Below, piece after piece: positions 31,526 through 41,817 of a stretch of 64,000 nucleotides of DNA (positions within the stretch are counted from its first letter, which is position 1; the number at the start of each line of letters is the position of its first letter). Origin of the DNA: Collinsella tanakaei (GTDB lineage Bacteria > Actinomycetota > Coriobacteriia > Coriobacteriales > Coriobacteriaceae); contig NZ_JACJMB010000001.1 in NCBI RefSeq assembly GCF_016902615.1, positions 1 to 64,000 of the forward strand, read 5' to 3'. Both the position numbers and the translations under genes were made by a program. The notes under the pieces are model-generated. The model was given only the letters and a program-made list of their open reading frames with translations, searched no databases and was not told the DNA's origin.

Positions 31526-33304
31526 CTACCGCCTGCTGTGGGAGTTCCGCCAGATCTCGCGGCCGAGCATGAGCGCGAGCACGAGCGCGGAGAAGTATCC
31601 CAAAAACCCGATGACGGGAATGCCGAAGATGACCGGCTCGATCTTGGCGTAATACACCACCGACGAGCCGATGAACAGGCCGGCGATCACGATGGCCATC
31701 GACATGCGGTCCACGATACCGCCCACCTGGCGCAAAACCTTCTCGCTGCCGAGCACCTGCGTGTTGATCTTCAGCTGACCGCGGGTGAGCATGCGAGACG
31801 CAAGCCCGAGCTGGTCTGCCGCCTCGAGCAGCCCCTTCGTCGCGCGCACCGAGGCGTGCGCTAGCTCCTCAGCCGTCTCGGCGGCGCGCGTGAAGCTGCT
31901 CTTCTCGTTTCTGATGTGCGTCGAGATGATCTCAATCATGTTCACATCGGGCATGTACTCGGACAGCAGGCCCTCAAGCGTCACCATGCCGCGCGCGAAC
32001 ATCGTCACCACACTCGGCAGCTCGACGTCGTTTTTGCGCGCAAGGCTCACAAGCGACGTCAGGAACTCGCCGATATCCAGGTCCTTCAGGTCAAGCCCGG
32101 CGAAATCGGCCACGATGAAGTCGAGGTCCGACAGAAACGTCGAATGGTCGAGCTCCGCCGAGTCGCCGCGCGTCACGGCGAAGCGCATGAGCGAGTCCTT
32201 GAGCTTCGGCACGTCGTTTTCAGCGACCGAGAAGATGATGTCCTTCACGATCGTGCGGTCGTGGTTCGACATGCGCCCCACCATGCCGAGGTCGATGAAA
32301 TAGACCACGTCGTCCTTCAGGATGATGTTGCCGGCATGCGGGTCGGCGTGGAAGAAGCCGTCATCGAGCACCTGGGTGGAGTAGTCCTCCACGATCCGGG
32401 CGCCGATCTTCTTCAGGCTATAGCCCGCCGCTGTGAGCGTCTCGGGCTCGGCGATCGAGATGCCGTCGATGTAGTCCATGACGACGACGTGCTCGGTGCA
32501 GTATTCGAGATAGGAGCGCGGGCAGGAGATTCCGCGCGTGTTCTTGTGGAACGCGTAGAAGTCGTCGAGGTTGCGCGCCTCCATGAGGAAGTTCGTCTCC
32601 TCGCGAAACGACTGCCACAGCTCCTCGACCACGCCCTGCAGATCCACGAACTGGTCGGTCTTCACGAAATGCGAGGCGGTGCGCACCACGGAGCGCATGA
32701 TGTCGATATCCTGCGCCATGACCTGCTGCGCACCGGGGCGCTGGACCTTGACGGCCACGTCCTCGCCGCTCACCAGCTTCGCGCGATGCACCTGGGCGAG
32801 CGAGGCGCTGCCGAGCGGCTTGCGGTCAATCCACTCGAACACCTCGGACACCTGCCGGCCGTACTCGGCCTCCAGGCAGTCGCGCACGACCCAAAACGGG
32901 ACCGGCTCCACGTCGGTGCGCAGGCGGCGCAACTCGTCGCAGAACGACTGGGGCAGGATCTCGGAGCGGTTGGCGAGAATCTGGCCCATCTTGACGAACA
33001 TGGGGCCGAGCTCCTCGAGCATGCAGCGCAGACGGACGGGCGTGACGTTGTTCCACACCTCGTACTTGCGCACGAGCCTGAAGATCTCGGCGATACGGCG
33101 CCGACGACCCTTGGCGGTGAGCTGAAACTCCTCGGAGGGCGCCATGACGTCGGGCTCCTCGGGAATCTCGTCGACCGCGCGCGGGTGCCGATGCAGCCCG
33201 CGCGCGATGCGCTCCTCCTCGTTCGCGAAGACGATGGTGTCATCGGGATCCAAAGGGTCCCAGCGCGCACCGTTCTGTCCGTTGTCCGTTCCCGCCTGTG
33301 CCAT
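31526..33304 (-). CDS. UbiB/AarF (ABC1) atypical kinase family protein
   Basis: The 592-residue protein belongs to the ABC1 atypical kinase family. In quinone-making bacteria UbiB supports isoprenoid quinone synthesis; in Gram-positives the role is less clear. The family motifs are present: the KxGQ helix in FVKMGQILANR, the Ala-rich loop GSASLAQVHRAKL, invariant lysine in VAVKVQRPG, HADPHAGNI and the DFG-like FIDLGMVGR. Two membrane helices close the C-terminus (about 538-585). It starts seven bases after the stop of a phasin-like gene, in one operon with it. Confidence 0.9.
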   Translation of the reverse strand: MAQAGTDNGQNGARWDPLDPDDTIVFANEEERIARGLHRHPRAVDEIPEEPDVMAPSEEFQLTAKGRRRRIAEIFRLVRKYEVWNNVTPVRLRCMLEELGPMFVKMGQILANRSEILPQSFCDELRRLRTDVEPVPFWVVRDCLEAEYGRQVSEVFEWIDRKPLGSASLAQVHRAKLVSGEDVAVKVQRPGAQQVMAQDIDIMRSVVRTASHFVKTDQFVDLQGVVEELWQSFREETNFLMEARNLDDFYAFHKNTRGISCPRSYLEYCTEHVVVMDYIDGISIAEPETLTAAGYSLKKIGARIVEDYSTQVLDDGFFHADPHAGNIILKDDVVYFIDLGMVGRMSNHDRTIVKDIIFSVAENDVPKLKDSLMRFAVTRGDSAELDHSTFLSDLDFIVADFAGLDLKDLDIGEFLTSLVSLARKNDVELPSVVTMFARGMVTLEGLLSEYMPDVNMIEIISTHIRNEKSSFTRAAETAEELAHASVRATKGLLEAADQLGLASRMLTRGQLKINTQVLGSEKVLRQVGGIVDRMSMAIVIAGLFIGSSVVYYAKIEPVIFGIPVIGFLGYFSALVLALMLGREIWRNSHSRR

Positions 33305-33311
33305 ATGAACG

Positions 33312-33791
33312 CTACTCGTCTTCCGCCTTCGCCGTCTCCGCGGCAGCCTCGTCGACCATCTCGTCGGCGACCTCATCGGCCACCTCGTCCGCAGCCGATT
33401 CCTCATCGACCTCGACCGACTCGACCTTCACCGTCACGGTCGCGTCGTCCGCGCTGTCCACGAGATCGCGGACGTGCGCGAGAAAGCCGATGCGCTCGGC
33501 CTTGGTCATCGGCCGCACGCGCGCCACGATGAGCTCGTCCAGAATGCGCTCGGCAACCGTCTCGCCCTGCGTGTTCAAGCGATCGGTCACGTTGGAGAAC
33601 ATGCCGCCGGCACGCTCGAAAATATCGGACATCGAGCGGGCGAAATCGGGCGTCTCGGAGTCGCGACGAACCTCCTCGCCCTTGGAGGCGAGGGTGTCGA
33701 GCATCTCCTTGCCCTTCTCGGCGGTGAGTGCCGCCGCACCGAAACCGATGTTCACCATGTTGTTGACGAGGTCCTCGAACTTTGTAGCCAT
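33312..33791 (-). CDS. Phasin-like helical protein
   Basis: The 159-residue protein is mostly helical: an amphipathic N-terminal region (about 1-110, MATKFEDLVNNMVNIGFGAA) like phasin-family proteins, then a very acidic tail (VEVDEESAADEVADEVADEM). ATG 33791 follows AAGGAGG at seven bases. It is the first gene of an operon with the UbiB-like kinase. Genes of this type are often found directly before ubiB-like genes in Firmicutes and Actinobacteria, so a shared membrane-lipid or quinone-related role is plausible but unproven. Confidence 0.75.
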   Translation of the reverse strand: MATKFEDLVNNMVNIGFGAAALTAEKGKEMLDTLASKGEEVRRDSETPDFARSMSDIFERAGGMFSNVTDRLNTQGETVAERILDELIVARVRPMTKAERIGFLAHVRDLVDSADDATVTVKVESVEVDEESAADEVADEVADEMVDEAAAETAKAEDE

Positions 33792-34045
33792 GAAGACGCC
33801 TCCTTGCGTCGGGTTTTCCGCCATTGGAATCCTTATACCCACATCATACGGCATCGGACCTGCGCGCGCCGAGCCTGAACGTGCGGCTGCAGCGCCATAT
33901 GGCAACCGTAGGAACCCGTGCGACAGGCGTCTGATGCCCGACAGCGCCTGCCAACACAAGAATTGTCGTCATTGTTGACCGACAGATTCGCGCTCGCGCC
34001 CCATCATGTAGCCATGCACCGTCCCTTGATTACTTTGGAGGCGCC
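33792..34045. other. 254-bp divergent region between phasin-like and luxR-type loci
   Basis: The region holds the opposing 5' ends. TTGTTGACC (about 33972) could serve a plus-strand promoter for the decayed LuxR locus, but no matching -10 at good spacing is obvious. No gene. Confidence 0.45.
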
Positions 34046-35877
34046 ATGAATCGGCCGGCCTCACCGCACCGGTCCGAAGGACAGCCCGCCGTGTCCTCTC
34101 CGCACCTTGGCGCATCGCCCTCTTAGCAACGGGGCCGTTCTTGTTTGCCGCTCCCCACCAAGCCGCATCGAGCACGTACTCGTCAGCTTCGTTCGGATTG
34201 GGCGGGTTTGTACCGCACCTCGCGATACTCGCCGTCTTCGCGCTGATCGCAATCGGCCCCGCGACCCCGTCGGGCCGCCCCAGCCGCACGCGCCCCGGCA
34301 CGCACGTGCGCGTCCTTCTGGCAGCATCCGTCCTTTGCGTGGTTGCCTGGGAAAAATCTCCTTTTCCATCATCAGAACGACGCCCGCGTGGGGAGCCGGC
34401 TATCACGGGCGCATCGAAACCGTTGAGACTGCCCTGATCGCCATTGCGTTCATGCTGTGGGGTACGGCGTTTATGGGCTCCCATCAGCCTGCAGACGCTG
34501 AAACGTCAGCGGCGCAGCCGTCCTCCCGCTCAGCAGCCGCTTGGCACCTCGCGATACTCGCCGTCTTCGCGCTCGGCGGCGCCTCGCTTTCCTGTGCAGG
34601 CATCTGCCTCAGGGCACGCTTCCCCACCCCCGACCCTGCAACAGGCGAGATCGCAGCGTTTCTCATCCGCCTCATCTGCGGGGCGCTGCTAGCTGGCGCC
34701 GCCGCCGTCACACGCCGAAGCGGCAGGTTCGCCCTCTCCCCCATCACGGCAACGCTCGTCGGAGAAGCAACTGTTATGCTCGGATCCTACCTGGTTGAAC
34801 GTCATCTTGTTCCCCTGATGGCCTCATCATCAGGCTCCATCTTGGTATCGCTCCTCGTGCCGATACTCTGCTGCGCAGGAGCAACGTTCGCCGCATGGCG
34901 CTCCCATGCCATCGTTTCACGCACAACCGAGAATGAGCTCGACTCCCTCAACGTCCTTCTATCTCTTCCAGGCGCCGACAACCTCTCGCAGCGGGAGATC
35001 GATGTGATCGGGCACACCCTTGCCGGGCAGACGCAAAAGCAGATCGCCGCGCTTCTGGGCATCGCTCCGGCCACCGGCGCCACCTATCGGTCGCGCGCAT
35101 ACCGAAAACTCGGTGTCGCCTCCAAGGAGGAACTGGGCGCTCGCCTTCAGCCCTATGCCGATCAGGGCCATGACCTCGGCGCTGATGCGTGCGCTGAAGT
35201 GCGGCACCCCTCCGCCATCGACATCCAGCGAAATTGCGGTCGGGTGTTTCTGCTCCCGCCCTTGCTCGCCTACCTCGCGGCAGCCATGCTCCTTTCGGCA
35301 TTCCACCAGCCGTACCGCATGGCCCTGGCAATCGGTGCATGTCTGCTGTTTGCCGTCTTCGCGCTTGCCCGAGCATCCAAAGCCACATCGTCCGCAGCGC
35401 CCGACGACTCAAAACGAAGAACCGTCTGCCAGCTGCTCGCCGTTGCCGCCACCCTGGGGTGGACCGGTTTCCTCATCTCTTCCGCAAACCCCTTCGACAG
35501 AAACGCAGGCGAGCAGATCGCACTCATCGCCCTCTGCACGCTCGGTGCCCTGATGCTAGCGGACCGTGTGCTCACGCTGCGCCAGCTGGCTGACAGCGAG
35601 CGGCGATCCGGCACCTCACGCGAGCGATACAGCGAGCGTATGCGCCACATACTGGCGGGCAAGGGGTTCAACACGCCATCGATCGACATCGTGATGGAGT
35701 CGCTCAAGGGGGGCTCCGGTCGCCGCCATCGCCAAGCGGCAGCACCTCACCCCCTCTTCGGTTGCTACCTTACGGTCCCACGTCTACTCCGCACTCGGCG
35801 TGTCAGGCATCACCGAACTGAACAGCTATCTGCTGCAGGAGATCGGGGTGAAGGACAACGAGACGACGACAGGCTGA
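34046..35877 (+). pseudogene. Decayed membrane-bound LuxR-type regulator, two HTH domains
   Basis: The likely start is ATG 34046 (GGAGG five bases upstream) but that frame stops at about 34124. Coding-like membrane sequence continues in a second frame (WRIALLATGPFLFAAPHQAA, VRVLLAASVLCVVAWEK), then from about 34390 in a third (ETALIAIAFMLWGTAFMG). This third frame carries five helices, a LuxR HTH (LSQREIDVIGHTLAGQTQKQ, IAALLGIAPATGATYRSRAY), and four more helices. A second LuxR HTH is reached only by dropping one G from GGGGGG at 35708-35713, giving VAAIAKRQHLTPSSVATLRS and SALGVSGITEL to the TGA at 35875. Membrane-LuxR proteins are a large family in Coriobacteria; this copy is broken in at least three places. 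Confidence 0.7.
34215..34573. repeat. Pair of 30-bp direct repeats within the LuxR remnant
   Basis: The 30 bases starting GCACCTCGCGATACTCGCCG at 34215-34244 recur exactly at 34544-34573, in different reading frames, both encoding HLAILAVFAL. This fits an internal duplication or recombination that helped break the gene. Confidence 0.85.
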
Positions 35878-35940
35878 TGCCGATGCGGCATCATGCGCAA
35901 GAGAAGCTATCCGCCACGCGCCACCCCTCGCCGCCCCAAG

Positions 35941-35979
35941 AAAACGCCGGGCGCAGGGCATCTCACCCTGCACCCGGCG
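35941..35979 (-). terminator. Rho-independent terminator of the C69 dipeptidase gene
   Basis: A 14-bp stem (35945-35958 with 35966-35979, one G-T pair on the minus strand) is followed on the minus strand by TTTT (35941-35944). Confidence 0.8.
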
Positions 35980-36002
35980 GCACGCCTCTACAGCTATAGA
36001 AC

Positions 36003-37634
36003 CTAGTTGTCCGACATCGCGAAGGCGTTCTTCATGGCGAGGCTCGTCGTGTAGAGCACCTTGCCCAGCAGATCCTCCGTCTCGCGCTTGAGGTCGGCGG
36101 CCATGCGGTCGTTCGCCGCAGCCAAGGCCGCGGGAACCTCCTCGGCGGGAAGGTCGGCAACCGCGGCGTCGGTCTCGCGCAGCAGGCGATGCGCCATGCC
36201 GCCGATCTTCTCCTGGTAGCGCTCGACATGCGCCGAGTTCTCGTGGAAGCGCGCATCGGCGAGCGCGGCGATCAGGCGGTTCGCCCAGTAGAAGCTCTCC
36301 GACGTCACGCGAGCGGTCGTGTTCTCCAGGTACTCCGGCATGTGCTCCACGTTGGCGTAGAGCGGCACGAGCGCGTTGAACACGTTCGAGCCGAAGGCCA
36401 TCCACTGGACGCAGGCGAGCTCGGGCGCCACATAGGGACGGATCTGCAGCACGGCGAGCTGGCCGTTGCGGTTGATGCCGATGGGGCGGTAGGCACCGCG
36501 CGTCGCCTCGGTGCCGCGACGGCCGTAGGGATCGAACGGCGTGCCCTGGTAGTGGGCGGACAGCACGTACTTCACGTCCTCGATGGTCACCTTGCGCTCC
36601 GGCACGCGGCTCCAAGGGATGTCGTCGGCCTCGGGGCCATACGCCGCCTCCGGGCCGTCCCAGCCGTCGTGCGGGTTCAGGCAGCGCTGCATGTACCAGG
36701 CGCGCGGCGTGTTGTACACGTGGTCGGAATCGGAATGGGAGCCGAACGCCTCGCGCGGATTGAAGATATCGCCCGCGAGCAGCCCCTCGCGCACGTCGTC
36801 CACCAGGTTGTCGAGCTCGTCCAGCGCATCGTCGTCGACATCGACGAGCACGCCGGCCAGCTCGTCGTAGATGTCGTCCAGCGTGTCATCGACCACGTGC
36901 GGCGCGAGCATGGTGAGGTTCAGGTGGTTGGCATCCATCCACTCGCGCAAATCCTCGCTCGCCATGTGCTCGGCCTGCTCGCCCTCGGCATCCGCCAGGT
37001 CGAAGTAGTCAATGCCGAGCTGGTTGGGCATCGTCACGTAGGCGTCGTCGGGCACGCGCTTGGCGATCCAGTGGTGGCCGCCGATGGTCTCGAGCCACCA
37101 GATCTCGTCCGCATCGGAAAACGCGATGCCGTTCATCTCGTAGGTGCCGTACTGCGCGAGCAGCGCGCCCAGGCGCTCGACGCCCTCGCGGGCGGAGTGG
37201 ATGTACGGGAGCACGAGCGTGACCATGTCCTCCTCGCCGATACCGCCGGGCACGGCGGGCACGTAGCCCTCCTCGCCCTCTTTGCCCTGGGCGGGCTGGT
37301 AGACGACGAGCGGATCGGCGCCCAGCACGCGCTCGTTGGAGGTGATGGTCTCGGTGGCGGACATGCCGACGTTGGCGGTGTTGAATCCCGCCGCCGCCCA
37401 AATGCCGTGGCCCGGCAGCGCGTCGGGCACGCTCGAGTAGCGCATGGGGTCGTCGGGCAGCTCGATGGTGAGATGGCTCTCGACGCTCGTGTAGGTGCGC
37501 GGCTGGTCCGCAGGCTCGATCACGGCCATGCGCTTGGGCTCGAACTGACCGCCGGGCGAGTCCTCGTTGCGCGCCACGATCGTGGATCCGTCATAGCTCG
37601 CGAGCTTGCCCACCAAGATGGTCGTGCATGCCAT
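36003..37634 (-). CDS. C69 family dipeptidase (PepD-like)
   Basis: This 543-residue enzyme is an N-terminal nucleophile (Ntn) dipeptidase with broad specificity. The nucleophile is Cys3 in MACTTILVG, followed by GSTIVARNEDSP, the family's signature; removal of the first two residues would expose it. Later conserved stretches include FNTANVGMSATETITSNE and IAFSDADEIWWLETIGG. ATG 37634 follows AAAGGAGGAG. No signal peptide is visible, so it acts in the cytosol on imported or recycled peptides. Single-gene unit with its own terminator. Confidence 0.92.
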   Translation of the reverse strand: MACTTILVGKLASYDGSTIVARNEDSPGGQFEPKRMAVIEPADQPRTYTSVESHLTIELPDDPMRYSSVPDALPGHGIWAAAGFNTANVGMSATETITSNERVLGADPLVVYQPAQGKEGEEGYVPAVPGGIGEEDMVTLVLPYIHSAREGVERLGALLAQYGTYEMNGIAFSDADEIWWLETIGGHHWIAKRVPDDAYVTMPNQLGIDYFDLADAEGEQAEHMASEDLREWMDANHLNLTMLAPHVVDDTLDDIYDELAGVLVDVDDDALDELDNLVDDVREGLLAGDIFNPREAFGSHSDSDHVYNTPRAWYMQRCLNPHDGWDGPEAAYGPEADDIPWSRVPERKVTIEDVKYVLSAHYQGTPFDPYGRRGTEATRGAYRPIGINRNGQLAVLQIRPYVAPELACVQWMAFGSNVFNALVPLYANVEHMPEYLENTTARVTSESFYWANRLIAALADARFHENSAHVERYQEKIGGMAHRLLRETDAAVADLPAEEVPAALAAANDRMAADLKRETEDLLGKVLYTTSLAMKNAFAMSDN

Positions 37635-37763
37635 AGCTCCTCCTTTGCGCCAGCGCAGCCGGCATCGACGTTGGTCATCCGCCCTCAGTGTACCCCCTCG
37701 ACCGGACAGCAAACCGTCGAAGCATCAGGGTTCTTGCGCAAGGGCCTCACCTACCCCCTACGC

Positions 37764-37800
37764 AAAAACGCGGCGAAACGCCCTCGAGCGTTCCGCCGCG
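37764..37800 (-). terminator. Rho-independent terminator of folD
   Basis: A 13-bp stem (37769-37781 with 37788-37800, one wobble) and, on the minus strand, TTTTT at 37764-37768 directly after it. Confidence 0.88.
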
Positions 37801-37821
37801 CCTGCGTCGTGTTCCTGGCGG

Positions 37822-38679
37822 CTACAGCCCATGCTGCATCTTGGCAGCCATGACCACGTTGCTCATCAGCATCGCGCGCGTCATGGGGCCCACACCGCCG
37901 GGCACGGGCGTGATGGCGCCCGCGACGAGCTCTGCGGAGGCGAAATCCACGTCACCGCACAGCTTGCCCGCCTCGTCGCGATCCATGCCGACGTCGATGA
38001 CGGTCGCGCCCGGTTTGATCCACGGCCCCTTGATCATCTTCGGCACACCGCACGCCGCGACGAGGATGTCGGCGCTCTGGCAAATGCGCGCAAGCTCGCG
38101 CGGATCGGTATGCGAGTGCGCCACCGAGATCGTCGCGTTGCGGGCGAGCAGCATGAGCGACATGGGTTTGCCCACGATCGAGGAGCGGCCCACGATAACG
38201 GCGTTCTTGCCCGCCGGGTCGATCTTATACTCATCGAGCATCTCCATGATGCCGGCGGGCGTGCAGGGGCGCAGACCGGCAAGGCCGCGCACGAGCCTGC
38301 CCATGTTCATGGGATGGAAGCCGTCGACATCCTTGTTCGGGTCGATGGCGGCCACCACCGCCTCGGTATCGAGATGGGCCGGCAGCGGCATCTGGACGAG
38401 GATGCCCGCCACGGCGTCGTCGGCGTTAAGGCGACCGATGAGGTCCATGAGCTCGGCCTGCGAGGTCTCAGCCGGCAGCTTGTAGTCGTGCGAGGGGATG
38501 CCGCACTGCTCGCAATCGCGCAGCTTGGAGCGCACGTAGGTGGCCGACGCCTGGTCGTCGCCCACGAGCACCACCGCAAGACCGCAGGCGATACCGCTCC
38601 CGGCGAGCCGCGCCACCTCTTCCGCCGCGCGCTCGCGCACCTTCGCCGCCAACGCCTTGCCATCGATAATCGTCGCCAC
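37822..38679 (-). CDS. folD: Bifunctional methylene-THF dehydrogenase/cyclohydrolase
   Basis: FolD interconverts 5,10-methylene-, methenyl- and 10-formyl-tetrahydrofolate with NADP+. The 285-residue protein has [17 protein letters not shown] with the catalytic lysine, [23 protein letters not shown], the [11 protein letters not shown] loop and the dinucleotide-binding [12 protein letters not shown] 38679 is chosen for its spacing to AAAGGA; TTG 38685 is too close. It is followed (in transcription terms preceded) by fhs on the same strand, separated by a strong hairpin, so the two are neighbours in pathway but probably separate transcripts. Confidence 0.95.
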   Translation of the reverse strand: MATIIDGKALAAKVRERAAEEVARLAGSGIACGLAVVLVGDDQASATYVRSKLRDCEQCGIPSHDYKLPAETSQAELMDLIGRLNADDAVAGILVQMPLPAHLDTEAVVAAIDPNKDVDGFHPMNMGRLVRGLAGLRPCTPAGIMEMLDEYKIDPAGKNAVIVGRSSIVGKPMSLMLLARNATISVAHSHTDPRELARICQSADILVAACGVPKMIKGPWIKPGATVIDVGMDRDEAGKLCGDVDFASAELVAGAITPVPGGVGPMTRAMLMSNVVMAAKMQHGL

Positions 38680-38855
38680 GGACAATCCTTTCGTCTGGAT
38701 TCGAAACGGACTCTAGCCTACTACGAATCGCGCGCGCATCGGGGCCGCCCCGCAGGGTTTTACGAAAGGTGAACGATGGGAAGCGCGCCCGCATGACAGC
38801 TCCCCGCCGGATACCGCCTCGCTCCATGGCCTCTGCCGCACGCGGCAACAGCGAC

Positions 38856-38892
38856 GGGGCGGCCCGGGCGAGCATAGCGCCCGGGCCGCCCC
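38856..38892 (-). terminator. 15-bp stem hairpin after fhs
   Basis: GGGGCGGCCCGGGCG (38856-38870) pairs perfectly with 38878-38892, seven-base loop. The following minus-strand sequence (GTCGCTGTTG) is only mildly T-rich, so termination could be partial. Confidence 0.65.
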
Positions 38893-38922
38893 GCACAAGC
38901 CGTGCGGCTGCAGACCTGCAGG

Positions 38923-40590
38923 TTAGAACAGGCCGGAGATCACGCCGTTCTCGTCCACGTCGATGTTCTCCGCGGCGGGAACCTTCGGCAGGCCCGGCAT
39001 CGTGAGGACCTGGCCGGTAAGCGCCACCACGAAGTGCGCACCGGCGGACACCTTGACCTCGCGCACCGTGATGCGGAAGCCCTCGGGCGCGCCCAGGATC
39101 TTGTCCTGGTCGGTGAAGGAGTACTGGGTCTTGGCGATGCACACGGGCAGGTTGCCGAAGCCGTTCTCGCGCAGCTGGGCGATCTGGCGCTTGGCAGCCG
39201 GCGTGAAGTCGACGCCGTCGGCATGGTAGATCTTGGTCGCGACGGCCTCGATGGCCTCGGCGATATCCGTGCCGGTCTCGTAGGAGAAGTGGAAATCGTT
39301 CGGTTCGTTCACGAGGCGCATGACCTCGTCGGCGAGCTCGAGCGCGCCTTCGCCGCCCTTGGCCCAGACCTCGGAGAGCTTCACGTTCACGCCGAGCTTC
39401 GTGCACTCCTCCTCGATGAGGGCGAGCTCGGCCTCCGTGTCGGACGGGAAGCGGTTGATGGCCACGACGCACGGCAGGCCGTAGACGTCGCGGATGTTGC
39501 CCACGTGGCGCAGCAGGTTCGGCAGACCGGCGCGCAGCGCGTCGAGGTTCTCCTCGTTGAGGTCGGCCTTGGCGACGCCGCCGTTGTACTTGAGCGCGCG
39601 GGCGGTCGCGACGATCACCACCGCATCGGGCGCAAGACCGGTCATGCGACACTTGATGTCGAGGAACTTCTCGGCGCCCAGGTCGGCGCCGAAGCCCGCC
39701 TCGGTGATGGCGATGTCGCCGAAGCGCATGGCCATGCGCGTGGCCATGATGGAGTTGCAGCCGTGCGCGATGTTGGCGAACGGGCCGCCGTGCACGAAGG
39801 CGGGCGTGTGCTCGAGCGTCTGCACGAGATTCGGCTTCAAGGCGTCCTTGAGCAGGGCCGCCATGGCGCCGTTCGCCTTGAGCTCGGATGCGCGCACGGG
39901 GCGGCCGTCGTAGGTGTAGCCGACCACAATCTCGCCCAGGCGGGTCTTGAGATCGGTGATGGAGGTGGACAGGCACAGGATCGCCATGACCTCGGAGGCG
40001 ACGGTGATATCGAAGCCGTCCTCGCGCGGCACGCCCTGAGCGCGGCCGCCAAGGCCGTCCACGATGTGGCGCAGCTGGCGGTCGTTCATGTCCACGGCGC
40101 GCTTCCACGTGATGCGCTTGGGGTCGATGCCGAGGGCGTTGCCCTGCTGGATGTGGTTGTCGAGCATGGCTGCAAGCAGGTTGTTCGCCGCGCCGATGGC
40201 ATGGAAATCGCCGGTGAAGTGCAGGTTGATATCCTCCATGGGGATGACCTGCGCATAACCGCCGCCCGCAGCGCCGCCCTTCACACCGAACACGGGGCCG
40301 AGCGAGGGCTCGCGCAGCGCCACGGCGCTCTTCACGCCGCGACGGCGCAGGCCGTCGGCCAGACCGATCGTCGTGGTGGTCTTGCCCTCGCCTGCCGGCG
40401 TGGGGTTGATCGCCGTCACGAGCACGAGCTTCGCGGTGTGGTCGGTCGGCTCGTTCAGCAGCGCGTAGTCGATCTTCGCCTTATCGAAGCCGTACGGGAT
40501 GACGTACTTCTCGTCCACACCCGCCTCGCGAGCGACCTCTGCGATGGGTAGCGGTTTGACGGAGTGCGCGATTTCGATGTCTGACAGCAT
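38923..40590 (-). CDS. fhs: Formate-tetrahydrofolate ligase
   Basis: The enzyme activates formate with ATP to make 10-formyl-THF, feeding purine and formylmethionine synthesis or, run backwards, yielding ATP from formate. The 555-residue length is standard. The P-loop is [14 protein letters not shown] (about 64-77), followed by [20 protein letters not shown], and [17 protein letters not shown] and [19 protein letters not shown] are family blocks. AGGAGG lies five bases before ATG 40590. With folD it forms the one-carbon module often seen in acetogen-like and gut anaerobes. Confidence 0.96.
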   Translation of the reverse strand: MLSDIEIAHSVKPLPIAEVAREAGVDEKYVIPYGFDKAKIDYALLNEPTDHTAKLVLVTAINPTPAGEGKTTTTIGLADGLRRRGVKSAVALREPSLGPVFGVKGGAAGGGYAQVIPMEDINLHFTGDFHAIGAANNLLAAMLDNHIQQGNALGIDPKRITWKRAVDMNDRQLRHIVDGLGGRAQGVPREDGFDITVASEVMAILCLSTSITDLKTRLGEIVVGYTYDGRPVRASELKANGAMAALLKDALKPNLVQTLEHTPAFVHGGPFANIAHGCNSIMATRMAMRFGDIAITEAGFGADLGAEKFLDIKCRMTGLAPDAVVIVATARALKYNGGVAKADLNEENLDALRAGLPNLLRHVGNIRDVYGLPCVVAINRFPSDTEAELALIEEECTKLGVNVKLSEVWAKGGEGALELADEVMRLVNEPNDFHFSYETGTDIAEAIEAVATKIYHADGVDFTPAAKRQIAQLRENGFGNLPVCIAKTQYSFTDQDKILGAPEGFRITVREVKVSAGAHFVVALTGQVLTMPGLPKVPAAENIDVDENGVISGLF

Positions 40591-40737
40591 ATGAACCTCC
40601 TAAACGCCGGGGCCGATAGGCATCTAGCATACAACGAACTCGACCGGCTGCGTGCAGCTCGCCCGCAGCCGGTCAATCAGAAACCACAGAGAGGTCCATA
40701 CAAGTTGTTAAGCGAGCCACCCGCGCGCCCCGCAGGC

Positions 40738-41817
40738 TTACGCGCCGCTCGGCATCTCCACCCCGAGATGGTCGAACGCGGCCGACGTGGCCACGCGGCC
40801 CTGCGGCGTGCGGACGATGAGGCCGCACTGCAGCAGATAGGGCTCATAGACGTCCTCGAGGGTATTGGGGTCCTCGCCCACCGCGCTCGCCAGCGTCGTC
40901 AGGCCGACGGGACGACCGCGGAACGTCTTCACGAGCGTCTCCAGGATGCGGATGTCCATCCAATCGAGGCCGAGCTCGTCGATCTCGAAGAACTCGAGCG
41001 CTTCGCGAGCGATCGGGTAGTCGATATGCCCCTCGCCGCGCACCTGCGCGTAGTCGCGCACGCGCTTGAGCAGGCGGTTCGCCAGACGCGGCGTGCCACG
41101 TGAGCGCGAGGCGATCTCGCAGGCCGACGCGCGGTCGATCTCCACGCCCAGAATCGTCGCCGACCTGACCACGATGTCCGCAAGGTCCTCGATCGAGTAG
41201 TAGTCGAGGCGAAACGAGATGCCGAATCGGTCGCGCAGAGGACCGGTCAGCATGCCGGAGCGGGTCGTGGCGCCCACGAGCGTGAAGTGCGGGATGTCCA
41301 GGCGGATGGAGCGCGCGGCCGGACCCTTGCCGATGACGATATCGAGCGCGAAGTCCTCCATCGCTGGATAGAGGATCTCCTCCACCTGCCGGTTCAGGCG
41401 ATGGATCTCGTCGATGAACAGCACGTCGCCCGGCTGGAGGTTCGTGAGGATGGCCGCAAGGTCGCCGGTGCGCGCGATGGCCGGGCCGGAGGTCGTGCGG
41501 ATCTGCGCGCCCATCTCGTTGGCCACCACCGTGGCGAGCGTCGTCTTGCCGAGGCCCGGCGGGCCGGAGAAGATGACATGGTCCAGGCACTCGCCGCGCG
41601 ACTTCGCCGCCTCGATGAGCACCTTCAGGCCCTGCTTGATATGGTCCTGCCCGCAGTAGTCCTCCAGGCGCTGGGGGCGAAGCGAGCGCTCGACATCCAG
41701 GTCCTCGGAGGTGAGGTTGCCCGTCACGAAGCGCCCCGTCTCGCTCGAGGCGTCGGCGGCACGGCTCGCGGGCGAATCGGCCCACAGGTCAACAGATGAA
41801 TCGGCTTCCCACATCAT
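40738..41817 (-). CDS. ruvB: Holliday junction ATP-dependent helicase RuvB
   Basis: RuvB is the AAA+ motor that drives branch migration at Holliday junctions with RuvA. The 359-residue protein has Walker [13 protein letters not shown], Walker [10 protein letters not shown], sensor [18 protein letters not shown] and the C-terminal winged helix [19 protein letters not shown]. An N-terminal extension of ~30 residues precedes the core. Its ATG overlaps the ruvA stop by four bases (ATGA), making ruvC-ruvA-ruvB one translationally coupled operon. Confidence 0.96.
   Translation of the reverse strand: MMWEADSSVDLWADSPASRAADASSETGRFVTGNLTSEDLDVERSLRPQRLEDYCGQDHIKQGLKVLIEAAKSRGECLDHVIFSGPPGLGKTTLATVVANEMGAQIRTTSGPAIARTGDLAAILTNLQPGDVLFIDEIHRLNRQVEEILYPAMEDFALDIVIGKGPAARSIRLDIPHFTLVGATTRSGMLTGPLRDRFGISFRLDYYSIEDLADIVVRSATILGVEIDRASACEIASRSRGTPRLANRLLKRVRDYAQVRGEGHIDYPIAREALEFFEIDELGLDWMDIRILETLVKTFRGRPVGLTTLASAVGEDPNTLEDVYEPYLLQCGLIVRTPQGRVATSAAFDHLGVEMPSGA

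Noticed and set aside
34107-35999. A single intact 630-codon plus-strand gene
   Set aside because: Its first ~95 and last ~90 codons are out-of-frame sequence; the real coding signal changes frame at both ends, so the locus is treated as a decayed gene.
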